Origin: Vibrio sp. 10N.286.49.B3
GTDB taxonomy: Bacteria; Pseudomonadota; Gammaproteobacteria; Enterobacterales; Vibrionaceae
Length of the DNA stretch: 64,000 bases
NCBI RefSeq assembly: GCF_002873395.1
Contig: NZ_MCUV01000004.1
Coordinates: 62,001 to 126,000, forward strand
Reading direction: 5' to 3'
Under the pieces are notes generated by a model. The model was not told the DNA's origin. It did no database searches and saw nothing but the letters and a program-made list of their open reading frames with translations. Shown piece by piece: positions 12,133 through 21,565 of the stretch. Made by a program: the position numbers and the translations under genes. The first letter of the stretch is position 1; each line of letters starts with the position of its first letter.

Positions 12133-12942
12133 TTACTTCTGGCACTGCTCACAAAAGAAAGTGTTACGTTGACCAATCTTTTGCTCGTGTAGTGGTTCAC
12201 TGCATTGCGGGCAAGGTTGGCCAGCTTTGCCATATACTTGCAGCTCCTGAGCAAAATAGCCCGGCTTACCATCGGCTTGCGCAAAATCTTTTAAGGTCGT
12301 ACCGCCACGTTTGATTGCGGTGGCAAGGACCTGCTTTATCTCTCCCACTAAACTCGCCCACTCTTTTTCTGTCACTTCACCTGCCGGACGTAATGGATGA
12401 ATATGCGCACTAAAGAGTGACTCATTGGCGTAGATATTCCCCACACCAACCACAACTTTGTTGTCCATAATGAAAGACTTAACTGCTACACGCTTGTTTT
12501 TCGCCTTGTGCGCTATGTCATCGGCATTAAACTCGTCGGTTAAAGGCTCAGGTCCGCAGTTATTTAAAACCTTGTGTGATTCACCAGGCGCGCTGTACAA
12601 CCATGCCCCAAAGCGGCGCGGGTCGTTATAGCGTAGGATTTTACCGCTGGTGAGCTTGAGATCGACATGATCGTGTTTACCGGCTTCGAAATCGGCATCT
12701 AATACACGTAATGAACCTGACATGCCTAAGTGGATAATGGCGCTGCCTTGGTCGGTATCGATAAGTAAGTATTTGGCGCGGCGGCGAATGGAGCGGATCA
12801 CTTGTCCATGCAGTTTTTGTAATTCATCGGGAATCGGCCAGCGTAGTTTTGGCTGACGAATAATGATGGTGTCGATGCTTTCACCGAGTAAGTGGGGAGT
12901 GATGCCCATGCGACTCACTTCAACTTCGGGTAACTCTGGCAT
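12133..12942 (-). CDS. mutM: Formamidopyrimidine-DNA glycosylase
   Basis: MutM removes 8-oxoguanine and formamidopyrimidines and nicks the resulting abasic site. The start is set at the ATG giving [14 protein letters not shown], because the catalytic nucleophile must be Pro2 after Met removal. A GTG two codons earlier is open, but AGGAG is spaced 7 bases from this ATG. The N-terminal PELPEVE, the MSGSLR and YNDPRRFG segments, and the C-terminal zinc finger with four cysteines (CPQCSE...CEQCQK) are intact. The length of 269 is normal. In E. coli, coaD, mutM and rpmG are likewise neighbours. Confidence 0.97.
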   Translation of the reverse strand: MPELPEVEVSRMGITPHLLGESIDTIIIRQPKLRWPIPDELQKLHGQVIRSIRRRAKYLLIDTDQGSAIIHLGMSGSLRVLDADFEAGKHDHVDLKLTSGKILRYNDPRRFGAWLYSAPGESHKVLNNCGPEPLTDEFNADDIAHKAKNKRVAVKSFIMDNKVVVGVGNIYANESLFSAHIHPLRPAGEVTEKEWASLVGEIKQVLATAIKRGGTTLKDFAQADGKPGYFAQELQVYGKAGQPCPQCSEPLHEQKIGQRNTFFCEQCQK

Positions 12943-12989
12943 TCTCACTCTCCTTTACTGGTGAAAAATTCAATCTATCGACAAAATCT

Positions 12990-13032
12990 GAATAGGCATA
13001 ACAATGCCCATTAATGTCTGATCCATCATATC
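12990..13032 (-). repeat. Degenerate partial copy D of the ~100-bp palindromic element
   Basis: AATAGGCAT, ATGCCCATTAATGTCTG and ATCCATC follow in the same order as in the copy at 55.4 kb, but with several changes and without the outer arms. One half of the central hairpin has the AGGC form and the other the GCCC form, so pairing is spoiled. It lies between mutM and the small membrane-protein gene. Confidence 0.55.
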
Positions 13033-13058
13033 CTTATTGCTACTCTAATAAGTTAGGC

Positions 13059-13523
13059 CTATGGATATAGATACGCTTTATCAACATTAACGGCTATCCA
13101 CTCACCTTGCCAGTTTTTCAGCAGCCAAAAGCTATCGGTGATGTAATAGGTGATCCTTTGTGGCTCTTCTTGATCTTGATACCAAACTTCGATCGTCTGT
13201 GGGCTACCAAGTTGGGTGCGCAGTTTTTGGTAGGTCGGTTGATCTATCGGTGTTCCGACGATGCTTTTCCAGCGAGAAGCCAATTCTTTTGGTGCAACAG
13301 CCACAGACTCACTTGATCGCCAGCGACCTTGGTTTTTCTCTAGTGACCAATCTGAAAAGTGTAGTGCTTGCAGGGCGTGCTGTGGTGCGAGCAAGAAAGG
13401 AAACTCTGGTTGCTCGGGCTTAATAAGGTAATGTTTGATCCAAACGGGTGAATAGAGGATCACCATAAAGGCGACGACACCCACTATCATCCAATGATTC
13501 CACCGACGTGTTCGACGAGCCAT
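13059..13523 (-). CDS. Uncharacterised single-pass membrane protein
   Basis: The product is not recognised by family. It has a basic N-terminus (MARRTRRWNHW), one hydrophobic segment (about residues 12-32 after the start used here), and a soluble roughly 120-residue domain rich in tryptophan and aromatic residues, presumably periplasmic. The start is the ATG preceded by AGGAGG; a GTG two codons upstream is less well spaced. It is transcribed with mutM and the rpmBG genes. The strand, the ribosome-binding site and codon use typical of its neighbours make it a likely real gene. Confidence 0.7.
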   Translation of the reverse strand: MARRTRRWNHWMIVGVVAFMVILYSPVWIKHYLIKPEQPEFPFLLAPQHALQALHFSDWSLEKNQGRWRSSESVAVAPKELASRWKSIVGTPIDQPTYQKLRTQLGSPQTIEVWYQDQEEPQRITYYITDSFWLLKNWQGEWIAVNVDKAYLYP

Positions 13524-13632
13524 TCTCACCTCCTAATTCAATCATATCTATTTAATATATCAGAATAAGTGTATGAGCTATATCGAGTTGCACTTATTTG
13601 AGCTAGATACTTAACCCACGCACCAACGGCTA

Positions 13633-13863
13633 GATAAAATGTGTTCGGCGGAGCGAACATCAATAGGCATGGATGCCTATTCTTGAGCGCACAGGGATGT
13701 CTTGAGCGGTTCGTGGAGTTGAATTCATTTTGGTCTAAATACTTAACCCGCGCATCAACGGCTAGATAAAATGTGTTCGGCGGAGCGAACATCAATAGGC
13801 ATGGATGCCTATTCTTGAGCGCACAGGGATGTCTTGAGCGATTCGCGGAGTTGAATATATTTT
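13633..13863 (+). repeat. Tandem pair (copies B and C) of the ~100-bp palindromic element
   Basis: Two nearly identical units lie 132 bases apart. Each has GATAAAATGTGTTCGGCGG, the perfect hairpin AATAGGCAT-GG-ATGCCTATT, and ACAGGGATGTCTTGAGCG, ending in an AT-rich arm that can pair with the start. The unit repeat includes about 30 bases of flank, so the pair arose by tandem duplication. It lies downstream of rpmG and upstream of the small membrane-protein gene. Small open frames across it are by-products of the repeat. Confidence 0.9.
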
Positions 13864-13922
13864 GAGCTACATACTAGATTGGTTTGTAATTTAGAAGATT
13901 TGAAGGGTTTTCTTACCGGCAT

Positions 13923-13956
13923 AAAAAAACCCAACTACAAGAGCTGGGTTTTTAGC
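13923..13956 (-). terminator. Rho-independent terminator of rpmB-rpmG
   Basis: On the minus strand AAAACCCA and TGGGTTTT-type arms flank an 11-base loop (GCTCTTGTAGT region), followed by a run of seven T. It begins about 25 bases after the rpmG stop. Confidence 0.8.
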
Positions 13957-13980
13957 TATCTCACAAAAAAGAGCAATCAA

Positions 13981-14148
13981 TTACTTGATTTTAGCTTCTT
14001 TGTACATAACGTGCTTACGTGCAACTGGATCAAATTTCTTGATCTCAAATTTGCCTGGCATGTTACGCTTGTTTTTGTCAGTTGTGTAGAAGTGACCAGT
14101 TCCAGCAGAAGATACTAGACGGATTTTCTCACGAATGCCTTTAGCCAT
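13981..14148 (-). CDS. rpmG: 50S ribosomal protein L33
   Basis: The 55-residue product reads [20 protein letters not shown] at the N-terminus and ends [11 protein letters not shown], a complete bacterial L33. L33 sits near the E site of the large ribosomal subunit. It is the zinc-independent type, with no CxxC pairs. It follows rpmB by 13 bases and shares its promoter and terminator, as in E. coli. The gene is too short for many gene-length cut-offs but is unmistakable. Confidence 0.97.
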   Translation of the reverse strand: MAKGIREKIRLVSSAGTGHFYTTDKNKRNMPGKFEIKKFDPVARKHVMYKEAKIK

Positions 14149-14161
14149 TGCTTAATTCCTC

Positions 14162-14398
14162 TTAAACGTTTTCGCCACGTGCACGGATATCAACAAGAAC
14201 AGCATCGATGCCTTTCTTATCAATGATACGCATGCCTTTAGCAGTTAGACGTAGTTTAACAAAACGTTTTTCGCTCTCTACCCAGAAACGATGAGTTTGT
14301 AGGTTCGGCAGAAAACGACGCTTAGTAGCATTTCGTGCGTGTGAACGGTTGTTACCCGTTACAGGACGCTTACCAGTTACTTGGCATACTCGGGACAT
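14162..14398 (-). CDS. rpmB: 50S ribosomal protein L28
   Basis: The 78-residue protein starts [21 protein letters not shown] and ends with a helix, matching L28 of the large subunit throughout. It is the first gene of the rpmB-rpmG operon. A consensus sigma-70 promoter lies about 125 bases upstream, leaving a leader of more than 100 bases that could carry regulation; no clear structure was identified there. Confidence 0.97.
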   Translation of the reverse strand: MSRVCQVTGKRPVTGNNRSHARNATKRRFLPNLQTHRFWVESEKRFVKLRLTAKGMRIIDKKGIDAVLVDIRARGENV

Positions 14399-14522
14399 TG
14401 AAGTCTCTCCAAATCGTTTCAGCTCGATATCAACCTTGCTGGCCGAACCTCTTCTATCAAATTCTGAAAATAGAGGTAAAAACCATTATGGAAAATCCAT
14501 TCAAGGCTATCAAAGGTCGCGC

Positions 14523-14551
14523 ATTATACTAACTTGACATGCATTGCTCAA
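14523..14551 (-). promoter_or_regulatory. Sigma-70 promoter of rpmB-rpmG
   Basis: On the minus strand TTGAGC and a perfect TATAAT are separated by exactly 17 bases, and a GC-rich stretch (GCGCG) follows the -10. The position, upstream of ribosomal protein genes on the same strand, fits. The rest of the gap towards radC (to 14812) is AT-rich and shows nothing else recognisable. Confidence 0.75.
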
Positions 14552-14812
14552 GACCCGAACAGATCCTTTTTACAGAATTTCGTGATCTTTTTATGAACAG
14601 GCTGCTTTTAATGAGTAATTGAGCTGATTTAGGTTCAAAAATTAGTGCGCGAATCATAGCAGATCTAGAGCAAGTAACAACCTAAAAGTGAGCCTTATCG
14701 CAATTGTTCTTGTCAAATCGATGGTTTTATTATTAATTCTTCAATAAAATAGCCAATTGCTTACGGTTTATTTTCTAATCAGCCCAACTTCACCAACCAA
14801 AAGACCCTATTT

Positions 14813-15493
14813 TTACATCCAACCACGCTCTGCAAACGAAATCACCTCACCATCACCGACCACAAAATGATCCAAAATACGAATATCCACCAGCGATAAC
14901 GCATCAACAAGGTGTCTAGTGATCCTTCGATCGGCCTGACTCGGCTCTGCCACACCCGATGGATGATTGTGCGCCAAGATAAGCGCAGCACTATTATGAT
15001 GCAACGCACGCTTAACCACTTCACGCGGATAAACACTCGCCGCATCAATCGTACCCTCAAACATCACCTCATCACTAATAATCCGATGTTGGTTATCTAA
15101 AAAGAGTATATAGAAGGCTTCACGCTGCCGATCGCGCAAGACACTCGATAAATAACGCTTAGTATGTTCCGGACTCGTTAACCCATCACCACGTTCAATC
15201 GTTTCTGCCAAGTAACGCTGGGTCATCTCAATCACCGCTTGCAACTGCACGTACTTCGCCTCGCCCAGCCCCTTATGCTGACAAAACTCACTTTTACTGG
15301 CACTAAATAGCTGTCTTAATGAGCCAAACTGTTTTAGCAGCGTATCGGCCAACGTGATCACATTCATCCCCTTGGTGCCAGTGCGTAAGAAAATCGCTAA
15401 CAACTCCGCATCGGTTAATGAACTCGAACCGTGACTAATGAGCTTTTCACGTGGCATGGATTCATAGGGGAGCTGCTTTAGTTTCACACTCAT
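14813..15493 (-). CDS. radC: RadC-family JAB/MPN domain protein
   Basis: The 226-residue protein has the N-terminal [26 protein letters not shown] helix-hairpin-helix region and a C-terminal JAB domain. The metal ligands are in the HNHPSG motif with a downstream D ([19 protein letters not shown]). RadC proteins were once linked to recombinational repair, but the biochemical function is unsettled; a metal-dependent hydrolase activity is inferred from the domain. Its place between rpmB and coaBC is conserved in gammaproteobacteria. It is divergent from coaBC. Confidence 0.93.
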   Translation of the reverse strand: MSVKLKQLPYESMPREKLISHGSSSLTDAELLAIFLRTGTKGMNVITLADTLLKQFGSLRQLFSASKSEFCQHKGLGEAKYVQLQAVIEMTQRYLAETIERGDGLTSPEHTKRYLSSVLRDRQREAFYILFLDNQHRIISDEVMFEGTIDAASVYPREVVKRALHHNSAALILAHNHPSGVAEPSQADRRITRHLVDALSLVDIRILDHFVVGDGEVISFAERGWM

Positions 15494-15712
15494 CGTCTTT
15501 TTCTCGTTTGATCAATAATCCTTCACCTTGGTCTGCTTTGCTCTTTATCACGAACAGAATTTTTCTATTTTCAAACCAACAGCTAAATTTAATGTAACGG
15601 CAATGATAAGAAAGGCGTAACAAACGGACTTAACACCACTTCTTATGCCTTGTTCTAGCTCCTTGCCATCCATTTTGATATCTTATCCTGAGTATTTTTA
15701 AGGAATAACATC

Positions 15713-17032
15713 ATGCAAACACTCGCTGGTAAGAAAATTCTACTTGGCATCAGTGGCGGAATTGCCGCGTATAAATGTGCTGAGTTAACACGTCGTTTAA
15801 TTGAACGTGGCGCTCAAGTTCGCGTTGTCATGACCAAAGCCGCGCAAGAGTTCATTACGCCTTTAACTATGCAAGCGGTCTCGGGTCATCCGGTTTCCGA
15901 TAGCTTATTCGATCCAGCGGCGGAAGCGTCAATGGGTCATATCGAATTAGCGAAATGGGCTGATCTGGTATTACTCGCACCTGCCACTGCCGATTTGATT
16001 GCTCGTATGAGTGCTGGCATGGGTAACGATCTTCTTGCGACTTTAGTCCTTGCGACCGATTCTCCTGTTGCCGTTGCGCCAGCGATGAACCAGCAGATGT
16101 ACTCTAATGTGGCTACGCAGGAAAATATTGCGACATTAACCCGTCGTGGTTTTAACTTGTGGGGACCCGCTGCCGGCGAACAAGCCTGTGGTGATGTGGG
16201 CATGGGGCGTATGTTAGAGCCGATGCAACTGGTACATTGCTGTGAAGCCTTCTTCTCTTCTCGCGACAAGCTGCTATTAGATCAAGCAACAGCAACCGAC
16301 ACTGCCAGCGAAGAGACGCTATGCTTAAATGACCAACCACGTTTAGGCGACCAACCTCGTCTGGGTGATTCCATCGAGTTTCCGCTGCAAGGTAAGTCTG
16401 TGCTAATTACGGCAGGTCCAACTCGTGAAGCGATCGATCCTGTACGTTATATCTCCAATCATAGTTCAGGAAAAATGGGGTATGCCTTAGCCAAAGCAGC
16501 CAAAGCGCAAGGCGCACGCGTGACCTTAATTAGCGGTCCAGTTCGTTTAGCGACCCCAGAGAACGTGACGCGTATTGATGTCGAAAGTGCCATGTCGATG
16601 TTTGAAGCGGTGACCGAGCAAGCGCCAAACCATGATATTTTCATTAGCTGTGCTGCCGTTGCCGATTATCGCCCAGAGTGTATTGCCGAGCACAAGATCA
16701 AGAAAACCGGTCATAACGATGATGAAATGACGCTGCGTATGGTGAAAAATCCAGATATCGTCGCTTCTGTGGCGGCGATGACTGAGCAACGTCCATTTAC
16801 GGTTGGCTTTGCGGCAGAAACACAAGACGTTGAGAAATACGCTCGCGGTAAACTTATCAATAAGAAGCTGGATATGATCTGCGCTAATGACGTATCAATT
16901 GAAGGTTTAGGCTTTAATAGTCAGCAAAACGCGCTGCACCTTTATTGGCAAGGCGGAGACAAAGCGCTACCAACCGAAGATAAAGACGTGCTTGGTCAGG
17001 CTATCATCTCGCATATTACTACCCTGCTGTAG
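15713..17032 (+). CDS. coaBC: Bifunctional phosphopantothenoylcysteine decarboxylase / phosphopantothenate-cysteine ligase
   Basis: CoaBC adds cysteine to 4'-phosphopantothenate with CTP and then decarboxylates the product using FMN, two steps of CoA synthesis. The N-terminal CoaC flavoprotein domain (about 1-190) has [10 protein letters not shown], the PAMN loop and the catalytic Cys in [13 protein letters not shown]. The C-terminal CoaB domain (about 225-439) has [23 protein letters not shown] and MVKNPDIVA. At 439 residues it is longer than the roughly 400-406 usual: the linker carries an extra acidic stretch with a duplicated DQPRLG hexapeptide encoded by an 18-base tandem repeat. A clear AAGGA ribosome-binding site precedes the ATG. 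Confidence 0.96.
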   Translation: MQTLAGKKILLGISGGIAAYKCAELTRRLIERGAQVRVVMTKAAQEFITPLTMQAVSGHPVSDSLFDPAAEASMGHIELAKWADLVLLAPATADLIARMSAGMGNDLLATLVLATDSPVAVAPAMNQQMYSNVATQENIATLTRRGFNLWGPAAGEQACGDVGMGRMLEPMQLVHCCEAFFSSRDKLLLDQATATDTASEETLCLNDQPRLGDQPRLGDSIEFPLQGKSVLITAGPTREAIDPVRYISNHSSGKMGYALAKAAKAQGARVTLISGPVRLATPENVTRIDVESAMSMFEAVTEQAPNHDIFISCAAVADYRPECIAEHKIKKTGHNDDEMTLRMVKNPDIVASVAAMTEQRPFTVGFAAETQDVEKYARGKLINKKLDMICANDVSIEGLGFNSQQNALHLYWQGGDKALPTEDKDVLGQAIISHITTLL

Positions 17033-17176
17033 TCCCTATCACAGTGACTAATCCATTGTTTACTCGGATTGTTATAGCTCACTGAATCGCATCGTAATCC
17101 TGCATATCGTTTGGTTTGGGTATATACTGCCCGAACCACTCTATGAGTAAAAATTGTTGTTAAAGGAAAAAAATAG

Positions 17177-17767
17177 ATGGCTGGCACTAGAAAAACAAAT
17201 CGCCGCGACGAGATCCTTCAAGCCCTAGCACACATGCTTGAGTCTCCAGAAGGTGCATCTCGAATCACCACTGCAAAACTGGCAAAACAAGTGGGCGTTT
17301 CTGAAGCTGCGCTTTACCGTCACTTTCCCAGCAAAGCCCGCATGTTTGAAGGTTTGATTGAGTTCATTGAAGAGTCGCTGATGTCGCGTATCAACCTTAT
17401 CTTAGATGATGAGAAAGATACTCTTGAACGTATTCGTCTGATTATGCAGCTTATTTTAGTCTTCTCTGAGCGTAACCCTGGTCTTACCCGTATTCTTTCT
17501 GGTCATGCCTTGATGTTTGAAAATGAGCGTTTACGTGAGCGTATTAATCAGCTGTTCGAACGCATTGAGACTCAACTTCGTCAGGTATTGCGTGAGCGTA
17601 AATTGCGTGAAGGTAAGTCATTCCCTGTTGAAGAAAAGATCCTGGCCGCGCAACTGCTGGGTCAAGTGGAAGGCAGTTTGAATCGTTTTGTACGTTCTGA
17701 TTTTAAATATCAACCGACGGCGAACTTTGATGCTTACTGGTCGCTATTAAGTGCGCAAATTAAGTAG
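17177..17767 (+). CDS. slmA: Nucleoid occlusion factor SlmA
   Basis: SlmA is a TetR-type DNA-binding protein that stops FtsZ assembly over the chromosome. The 196 residues cover the N-terminal helix-turn-helix ([35 protein letters not shown]) and the conserved C-terminal dimer/FtsZ-binding region. In E. coli, dut lies between coaBC and slmA; the 144-base gap here has no room for it. An AAAGGA ribosome-binding site is close to the start. The call is secure from the whole-length match. Confidence 0.96.
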   Translation: MAGTRKTNRRDEILQALAHMLESPEGASRITTAKLAKQVGVSEAALYRHFPSKARMFEGLIEFIEESLMSRINLILDDEKDTLERIRLIMQLILVFSERNPGLTRILSGHALMFENERLRERINQLFERIETQLRQVLRERKLREGKSFPVEEKILAAQLLGQVEGSLNRFVRSDFKYQPTANFDAYWSLLSAQIK

Positions 17768-17851
17768 CGATTATAAGTTACCGCTAGTGATGGGCTATAA
17801 ATAGTTCAAGTCGTTGATTGATATACACCGTTTAGATTAAGCGAGCGTTTG

Positions 17852-18805
17852 ATGAAAGATAGTTTAGATAGATACCCTGCGCCTAAATTTACTCTCTCTT
17901 TATTGCACCCAAGAAACTGGGGCGTATGGGCTGGGTTTGGTTTGTTGGCTTTACTGGTTAACCTGCTGCCTTATGCACTGCTATTAAAGCTAGGTCACGC
18001 CATGGGTCAACTGGGCATGCGTTACGGTAAGAAGCGCGTTCATGTGGCTAAGCGTAATATTGAGCTCGCTTTTCCTGATAAGTCGGCAGATGAAGTCGAT
18101 GCCTTGGTGGCTGAGAACTTTAAAAACACGGGCTTGGCATTAATTGAAACGGGTATTACTTGGTTTTGGCCTACGTGGCGTTTTAAGCGCTTGATTGATA
18201 TAAAAGATATTAGCGGGTTAGCAGAGAGCGACGCGGAAGGTAAAGGGGTATTGCTGGCTTGTGTGCATGCGCTTAACCTTGAGATCACCGCGCGTGCTTA
18301 TGCTGTGGTTGGTTTTCCTGGCTATGGTGCATATCGTCCGCACAATAACCCTGCTTATGATTACATTCAGTACAATGGTCGCACGCAAAATGGCAACCGT
18401 CTGATTGACCGTAAGGATTTAAAGCAGATGATCCGCGTGCTGCGCAATGGTGGTCGTTTGTTCTATTTAGCCGATCATGATTATGGCATGAATAAGTCGG
18501 TATTTGTGCCTTTCTTTGCGGTTAAAGATGCCTGTACTACAACGGGTTCAAGCATTTTGGCTTACACCAGCAAGTGTGCAATTGTCCCAGGCTCTGGCTT
18601 TCGTAACGATAATAATCAATACGATTTAATTGCCAATAAGCGCATTGAGGCTGACTACCCACAAGATGATAGCACCGCAGCCGCTGCCTACTTAAACCAC
18701 TATTTAGAAGAGGTGATTTTACGCGCCCCTGAGCAGTGGATGTGGCTCCATAAGCGTTATAAGACCATGCCTGACGGAAAGAACAAAGGCATTCGTTATA
18801 AGTAA
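17852..18805 (+). CDS. Lipid A secondary acyltransferase (LpxL/LpxN family)
   Basis: The 317-residue protein has an N-terminal membrane anchor (about 20-45), the catalytic HX4E motif as CVHALNLE, and downstream YRPHNNPAYDYIQ, LIDRKDLKQMI, DHDYGMNKSVFVPFFAV and the C-terminal APEQWMWLHKRYKT. All are standard for acyl-ACP-dependent lipid A acyltransferases. The ATG is preferred over a TTG one codon upstream. In V. cholerae two such genes (LpxL and the hydroxyacyl-transferring LpxN) sit between slmA and pyrE, whereas here only one does and another ends at the left edge of the window. Whether this is LpxL or LpxN cannot be settled by eye. Confidence 0.88.
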   Translation: MKDSLDRYPAPKFTLSLLHPRNWGVWAGFGLLALLVNLLPYALLLKLGHAMGQLGMRYGKKRVHVAKRNIELAFPDKSADEVDALVAENFKNTGLALIETGITWFWPTWRFKRLIDIKDISGLAESDAEGKGVLLACVHALNLEITARAYAVVGFPGYGAYRPHNNPAYDYIQYNGRTQNGNRLIDRKDLKQMIRVLRNGGRLFYLADHDYGMNKSVFVPFFAVKDACTTTGSSILAYTSKCAIVPGSGFRNDNNQYDLIANKRIEADYPQDDSTAAAAYLNHYLEEVILRAPEQWMWLHKRYKTMPDGKNKGIRYK

Positions 18806-18814
18806 CAGCAGTAG

Positions 18815-18845
18815 CAAGTTACAAGTTACAAGTTACAAGTTACAA
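18815..18845. repeat. 7-bp tandem repeat (CAAGTTA x4)
   Basis: Four perfect head-to-tail copies of CAAGTTA plus a partial fifth lie between the acyltransferase stop and the terminator. Such a short perfect array would be prone to change in copy number. Confidence 0.9.
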
Positions 18846-18888
18846 AAAGATAAGGGCTAGGTAGAGATTCTACCTAGCCCTTTTTTTA
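18845..18888. terminator. Bidirectional rho-independent terminator
   Basis: A perfect 12-bp stem (GGGCTAGGTAGA / TCTACCTAGCCC) with a 3-base loop is followed by seven T and preceded by an A-rich stretch. It can serve both the acyltransferase on the plus strand and pyrE on the minus strand, which converge here. Confidence 0.93.
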
Positions 18889-18912
18889 TCAAGTGCTCGT
18901 TATTAAACGATC

Positions 18913-19554
18913 TTAGATGCCGTATTGTGCGCGGTAGGCTTTTACTGACTCTAGGTGTTGCTCATCTGTGCCCTTCTCTTCTAGGAAAGTCACCAGGTCA
19001 GTTAGGCTTACGATTGAGATGATTGCACAACCAAAGTCACGCTCCACTTCTTGAATCGCAGATAGCTCGCCTTTGCCTTTTTCTTGACGGTCAATAGCGA
19101 CTAATACGCCAGCTAGATCGGCGCCATTTGCTTGGATGATTTCCATTGATTCACGAATCGCTGTTCCTGCTGTGATCACGTCATCAACCAGCATGATACG
19201 ACCTTCTAGTTCGCTACCGACTAGGTTGCCACCTTCACCGTGATTCTTTGCTTCTTTACGGTTAAAGCAGTAAGGCGTGTCGATGTCGTGGTGATCGGCA
19301 AGTGCTACTGCGGTTGTCGTTGCGATTGGGATACCTTTGTATGCAGGGCCAAATAGCACGTCAAATTCAATACCAGAATCAGCAAGTGCTGCTGCGTAGA
19401 AACGACCTAAACGCGCTAGGTCACGACCTGTGTTAAACAATCCAGCATTGAAGAAGTATGGACTCTTACGACCTGACTTTAAGGTGAACTCACCAAATTT
19501 TAGTACTTCTTTCTCTAGGGCAAACTCAATAAATTCACGCTGATACGCTTTCAT
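18913..19554 (-). CDS. pyrE: Orotate phosphoribosyltransferase
   Basis: PyrE joins orotate to PRPP to make OMP in pyrimidine synthesis. The 213-residue protein has the expected length, the substrate loop with [10 protein letters not shown], and the PRPP-binding motif [13 protein letters not shown] (acidic pair, then the TAGTA loop). It is downstream of rph on the same strand, and a terminator hairpin in the spacer indicates the UTP-sensing attenuation known for enterobacterial pyrE. It shares a bidirectional terminator with the convergent acyltransferase gene. Confidence 0.97.
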   Translation of the reverse strand: MKAYQREFIEFALEKEVLKFGEFTLKSGRKSPYFFNAGLFNTGRDLARLGRFYAAALADSGIEFDVLFGPAYKGIPIATTTAVALADHHDIDTPYCFNRKEAKNHGEGGNLVGSELEGRIMLVDDVITAGTAIRESMEIIQANGADLAGVLVAIDRQEKGKGELSAIQEVERDFGCAIISIVSLTDLVTFLEEKGTDEQHLESVKAYRAQYGI

Positions 19555-19571
19555 GTTTTCTCTCTCGTCAA

Positions 19572-19646
19572 TGTATAAAGGGTCTATGTGTAAAGTGTCT
19601 GTGTATAAAGTTTCTATTTATAAGCTTTCTATTTATAAATAAGGGG
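19572..19646. repeat. Degenerate 15-bp tandem repeat in the pyrE leader
   Basis: Five units spaced 15 bases apart run from the pyrE ribosome-binding site towards the attenuator. Unit forms are TGTATAAAGGGTCTA, TGTGTAAAGTGTCTG, TGTATAAAGTTTCTA and TTTATAAGCTTTCTA, with a decayed fifth copy. The array separates the attenuator from pyrE and lengthens the leader. Confidence 0.8.
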
Positions 19647-19667
19647 GGTGTCTGTGGATCTTCAGTC

Positions 19668-19700
19668 AAAAAAATAGCCCCTGAATCAGGAGCTATTAAA
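19668..19700 (-). terminator. pyrE attenuator between rph and pyrE
   Basis: On the minus strand, directly after the rph stop, ATAGCTCCTGA pairs with TCAGGGGCTAT (one G-U pair) and is followed by seven T. In E. coli the rph-pyrE spacer holds a terminator whose use depends on coupling of translation to transcription and so on UTP supply. Position and structure here match that arrangement; the mechanism is inferred. Confidence 0.85.
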
Positions 19701-19708
19701 AAATCAAA

Positions 19709-20425
19709 TTAATCGGCTAGTGCCGCTTTCTGAGCGGTGACGATATCGGCAATGCCTTTGTTCGCCAATGCCAGTAATTCCATTAGCTCTTCGTGGCTAA
19801 ATGGTTCGCCTTCTGCTGTGCCTTGAATTTCGATCATCTTGCCATCTTCTGTCATCACAACATTCATGTCGGTGTCAGCAGCAGAGTCTTCTGTGTACTC
19901 TAGGTCACATAGCGCTTGTTGTTTTACGATGCCCACTGAAACGGCAGCAACGTGGCCTTTCATTGGGTTCTTTTTCAGTTTACCGCTGTCTAATAGGCTT
20001 TGGATTGCATCCGCCATTGCGACACTTGCGCCAGAGATAGAAGCGGTACGTGTACCACCGTCAGCTTGGATTACGTCACAATCGACAGTGATCATGATTT
20101 CGCCCAGTTGCTTTAGGTCAACAACAGCACGTAGGCTACGAGCGATAAGACGTTGGATTTCCATCGTACGGCCGCCTTGTTTGCCACTTGCCGCTTCACG
20201 ACGGTTACGAGTGTGGGTTGCGCGTGGCAGCATGCCGTATTCCGCTGTTACCCAACCTTTACCTTGGCCTTTTAACCAGCGTGGTACGTTTTCTTCTACG
20301 CTAGCGTTACATAGTACTTTGGTGTTGCCAAACTCAACTAATACTGACCCTTCAGCATAAGCGGTGTAGTTACGAGTAATTTTAATTGGACGAACTTGAT
20401 CTACAGCACGGTCATTTGGACGCAT
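19709..20425 (-). CDS. rph: Ribonuclease PH
   Basis: RNase PH is a phosphate-dependent 3'-5' exonuclease that trims tRNA and other RNA ends. The 238 residues are full length. Motifs include [35 protein letters not shown], the [16 protein letters not shown] hexamer-interface helix and the catalytic [16 protein letters not shown]. It is the first gene of the rph-pyrE operon, so its translation would feed the attenuator downstream. It diverges from yicC, as in E. coli. Unlike E. coli K-12 rph, there is no frameshift. Confidence 0.97.
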   Translation of the reverse strand: MRPNDRAVDQVRPIKITRNYTAYAEGSVLVEFGNTKVLCNASVEENVPRWLKGQGKGWVTAEYGMLPRATHTRNRREAASGKQGGRTMEIQRLIARSLRAVVDLKQLGEIMITVDCDVIQADGGTRTASISGASVAMADAIQSLLDSGKLKKNPMKGHVAAVSVGIVKQQALCDLEYTEDSAADTDMNVVMTEDGKMIEIQGTAEGEPFSHEELMELLALANKGIADIVTAQKAALAD

Positions 20426-20591
20426 GAGACTACCTATGTGAATGGGGTGAACTTGGTTGGGGCGAGATTATAGCGAAAAAACGTCATAGGTAATAGACAC
20501 TAGACACTTTTTTCGACTCTTACCTCGTTTCTACTTTTGGGTTACACTTAGCTTATACTTATATTTTCATCTTCCTATAAAGGATACATTC

Positions 20592-21458
20592 ATGATCTAC
20601 AGCATGACCGCTTATGCACGTAAAGAAGTTAAAGGCGATTGGGGTTCAGCAGTTTGGGAAATCCGTTCTGTTAACCAACGTTACCTTGAAACTTACTTCC
20701 GTATGCCAGAGCAATTTCGAGGTTTAGAACCTATTTTGCGCGAGCGTTTTCGTAAGCGTCTAGCTCGCGGTAAAGTAGAATGTAACCTACGTTTTGAAGC
20801 TAACCCTGCTGCTAAAGGTGAGCTAAGCATCAATGAAGGTCTGGCGCAGCAAGTGATTAATGCCGCGAACCAAGTGATGGCGATGACTGGCGAAACGAGC
20901 CGCGTTAACCCATTCCAAGTGATGAACTGGCCTGGTGTGATGGAAACGCCTGAGCAAGATATGGATGCGATCAATAAAGATTTACTGGTTGGCTTTGATG
21001 CTGCGATTGCTGAGTTCATTGACGCACGTGGTCGTGAAGGCGAAAACATGAAGGCGTTGATTGTTCAGCGTTTAGATGCGATCACGGAAGAAGTGGTGAA
21101 AGTACGTGCGCGTATGCCTGAGATTTTGGTGTGGCAACGTGAGCGTCTGCTGACTAAATTTGCAGATGCGAAGGTAGAGCTTGAAGGTTCTCGCGTTGAG
21201 CAAGAGTTGATTCTTCTTGCGCAAAAATCTGACGTAGCAGAAGAGCTAGATCGTCTTGATTCTCACGTGAAAGAAGCAAATGTTATCTTGAAGAAAGGCG
21301 GAGCTTGTGGCCGTAAACTTGACTTCATGATGCAAGAATTTAACCGTGAATCAAACACGCTAGCTTCTAAGTCAATCAGCACAGACATCACCGCTTCAGG
21401 CGTTGAGCTAAAAGTGTTAATCGAACAAATGCGCGAGCAGATCCAGAATATCGAATAA
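20592..21458 (+). CDS. yicC: YicC-family endoribonuclease
   Basis: The 288-residue protein starts MIYSMTAYARKEVKGDWGSAVWEIRSVNQRYLE and ends with the conserved SKSISTDITASGVELKVLIEQMREQIQNIE. Both ends are typical of YicC. E. coli YicC is an endoribonuclease implicated in decay of the small RNA RyhB. It is divergent from rph and has an AAAGGA ribosome-binding site 7 bases before ATG. A rho-independent terminator follows. It marks the left edge of the accessory stretch. Confidence 0.93.
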   Translation: MIYSMTAYARKEVKGDWGSAVWEIRSVNQRYLETYFRMPEQFRGLEPILRERFRKRLARGKVECNLRFEANPAAKGELSINEGLAQQVINAANQVMAMTGETSRVNPFQVMNWPGVMETPEQDMDAINKDLLVGFDAAIAEFIDARGREGENMKALIVQRLDAITEEVVKVRARMPEILVWQRERLLTKFADAKVELEGSRVEQELILLAQKSDVAEELDRLDSHVKEANVILKKGGACGRKLDFMMQEFNRESNTLASKSISTDITASGVELKVLIEQMREQIQNIE

Positions 21459-21495
21459 AGTTTCTAGCTATTCACAGGCGTCAATATATACACGT

Positions 21496-21527
21496 AAGCC
21501 CCAGATTAATGGGGCTTTTCTGTTTTT
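21496..21527 (+). terminator. Rho-independent terminator after yicC
   Basis: AAGCCCCA and TGGGGCTT form an 8-bp stem with a 6-base loop, followed by TTCTGTTTTT. Confidence 0.85.
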
Positions 21528-21565
21528 ATTGGTATTGACTTGTTTCCCCTAGTTCATGCTAAAGT

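Noticed and set aside
13538..13795. An 85-residue minus-strand open frame with repeated FAPPNTFYLAV segments
   Set aside because: It lies wholly within the tandem palindromic repeat copies; the repeated peptide reflects the repeated DNA, and there is no ribosome-binding site.
17033..17176. Looked for dut between coaBC and slmA, as in E. coli
   Set aside because: Only 144 bases separate the two genes and no dUTPase motif is present; the gene is simply not at this place.
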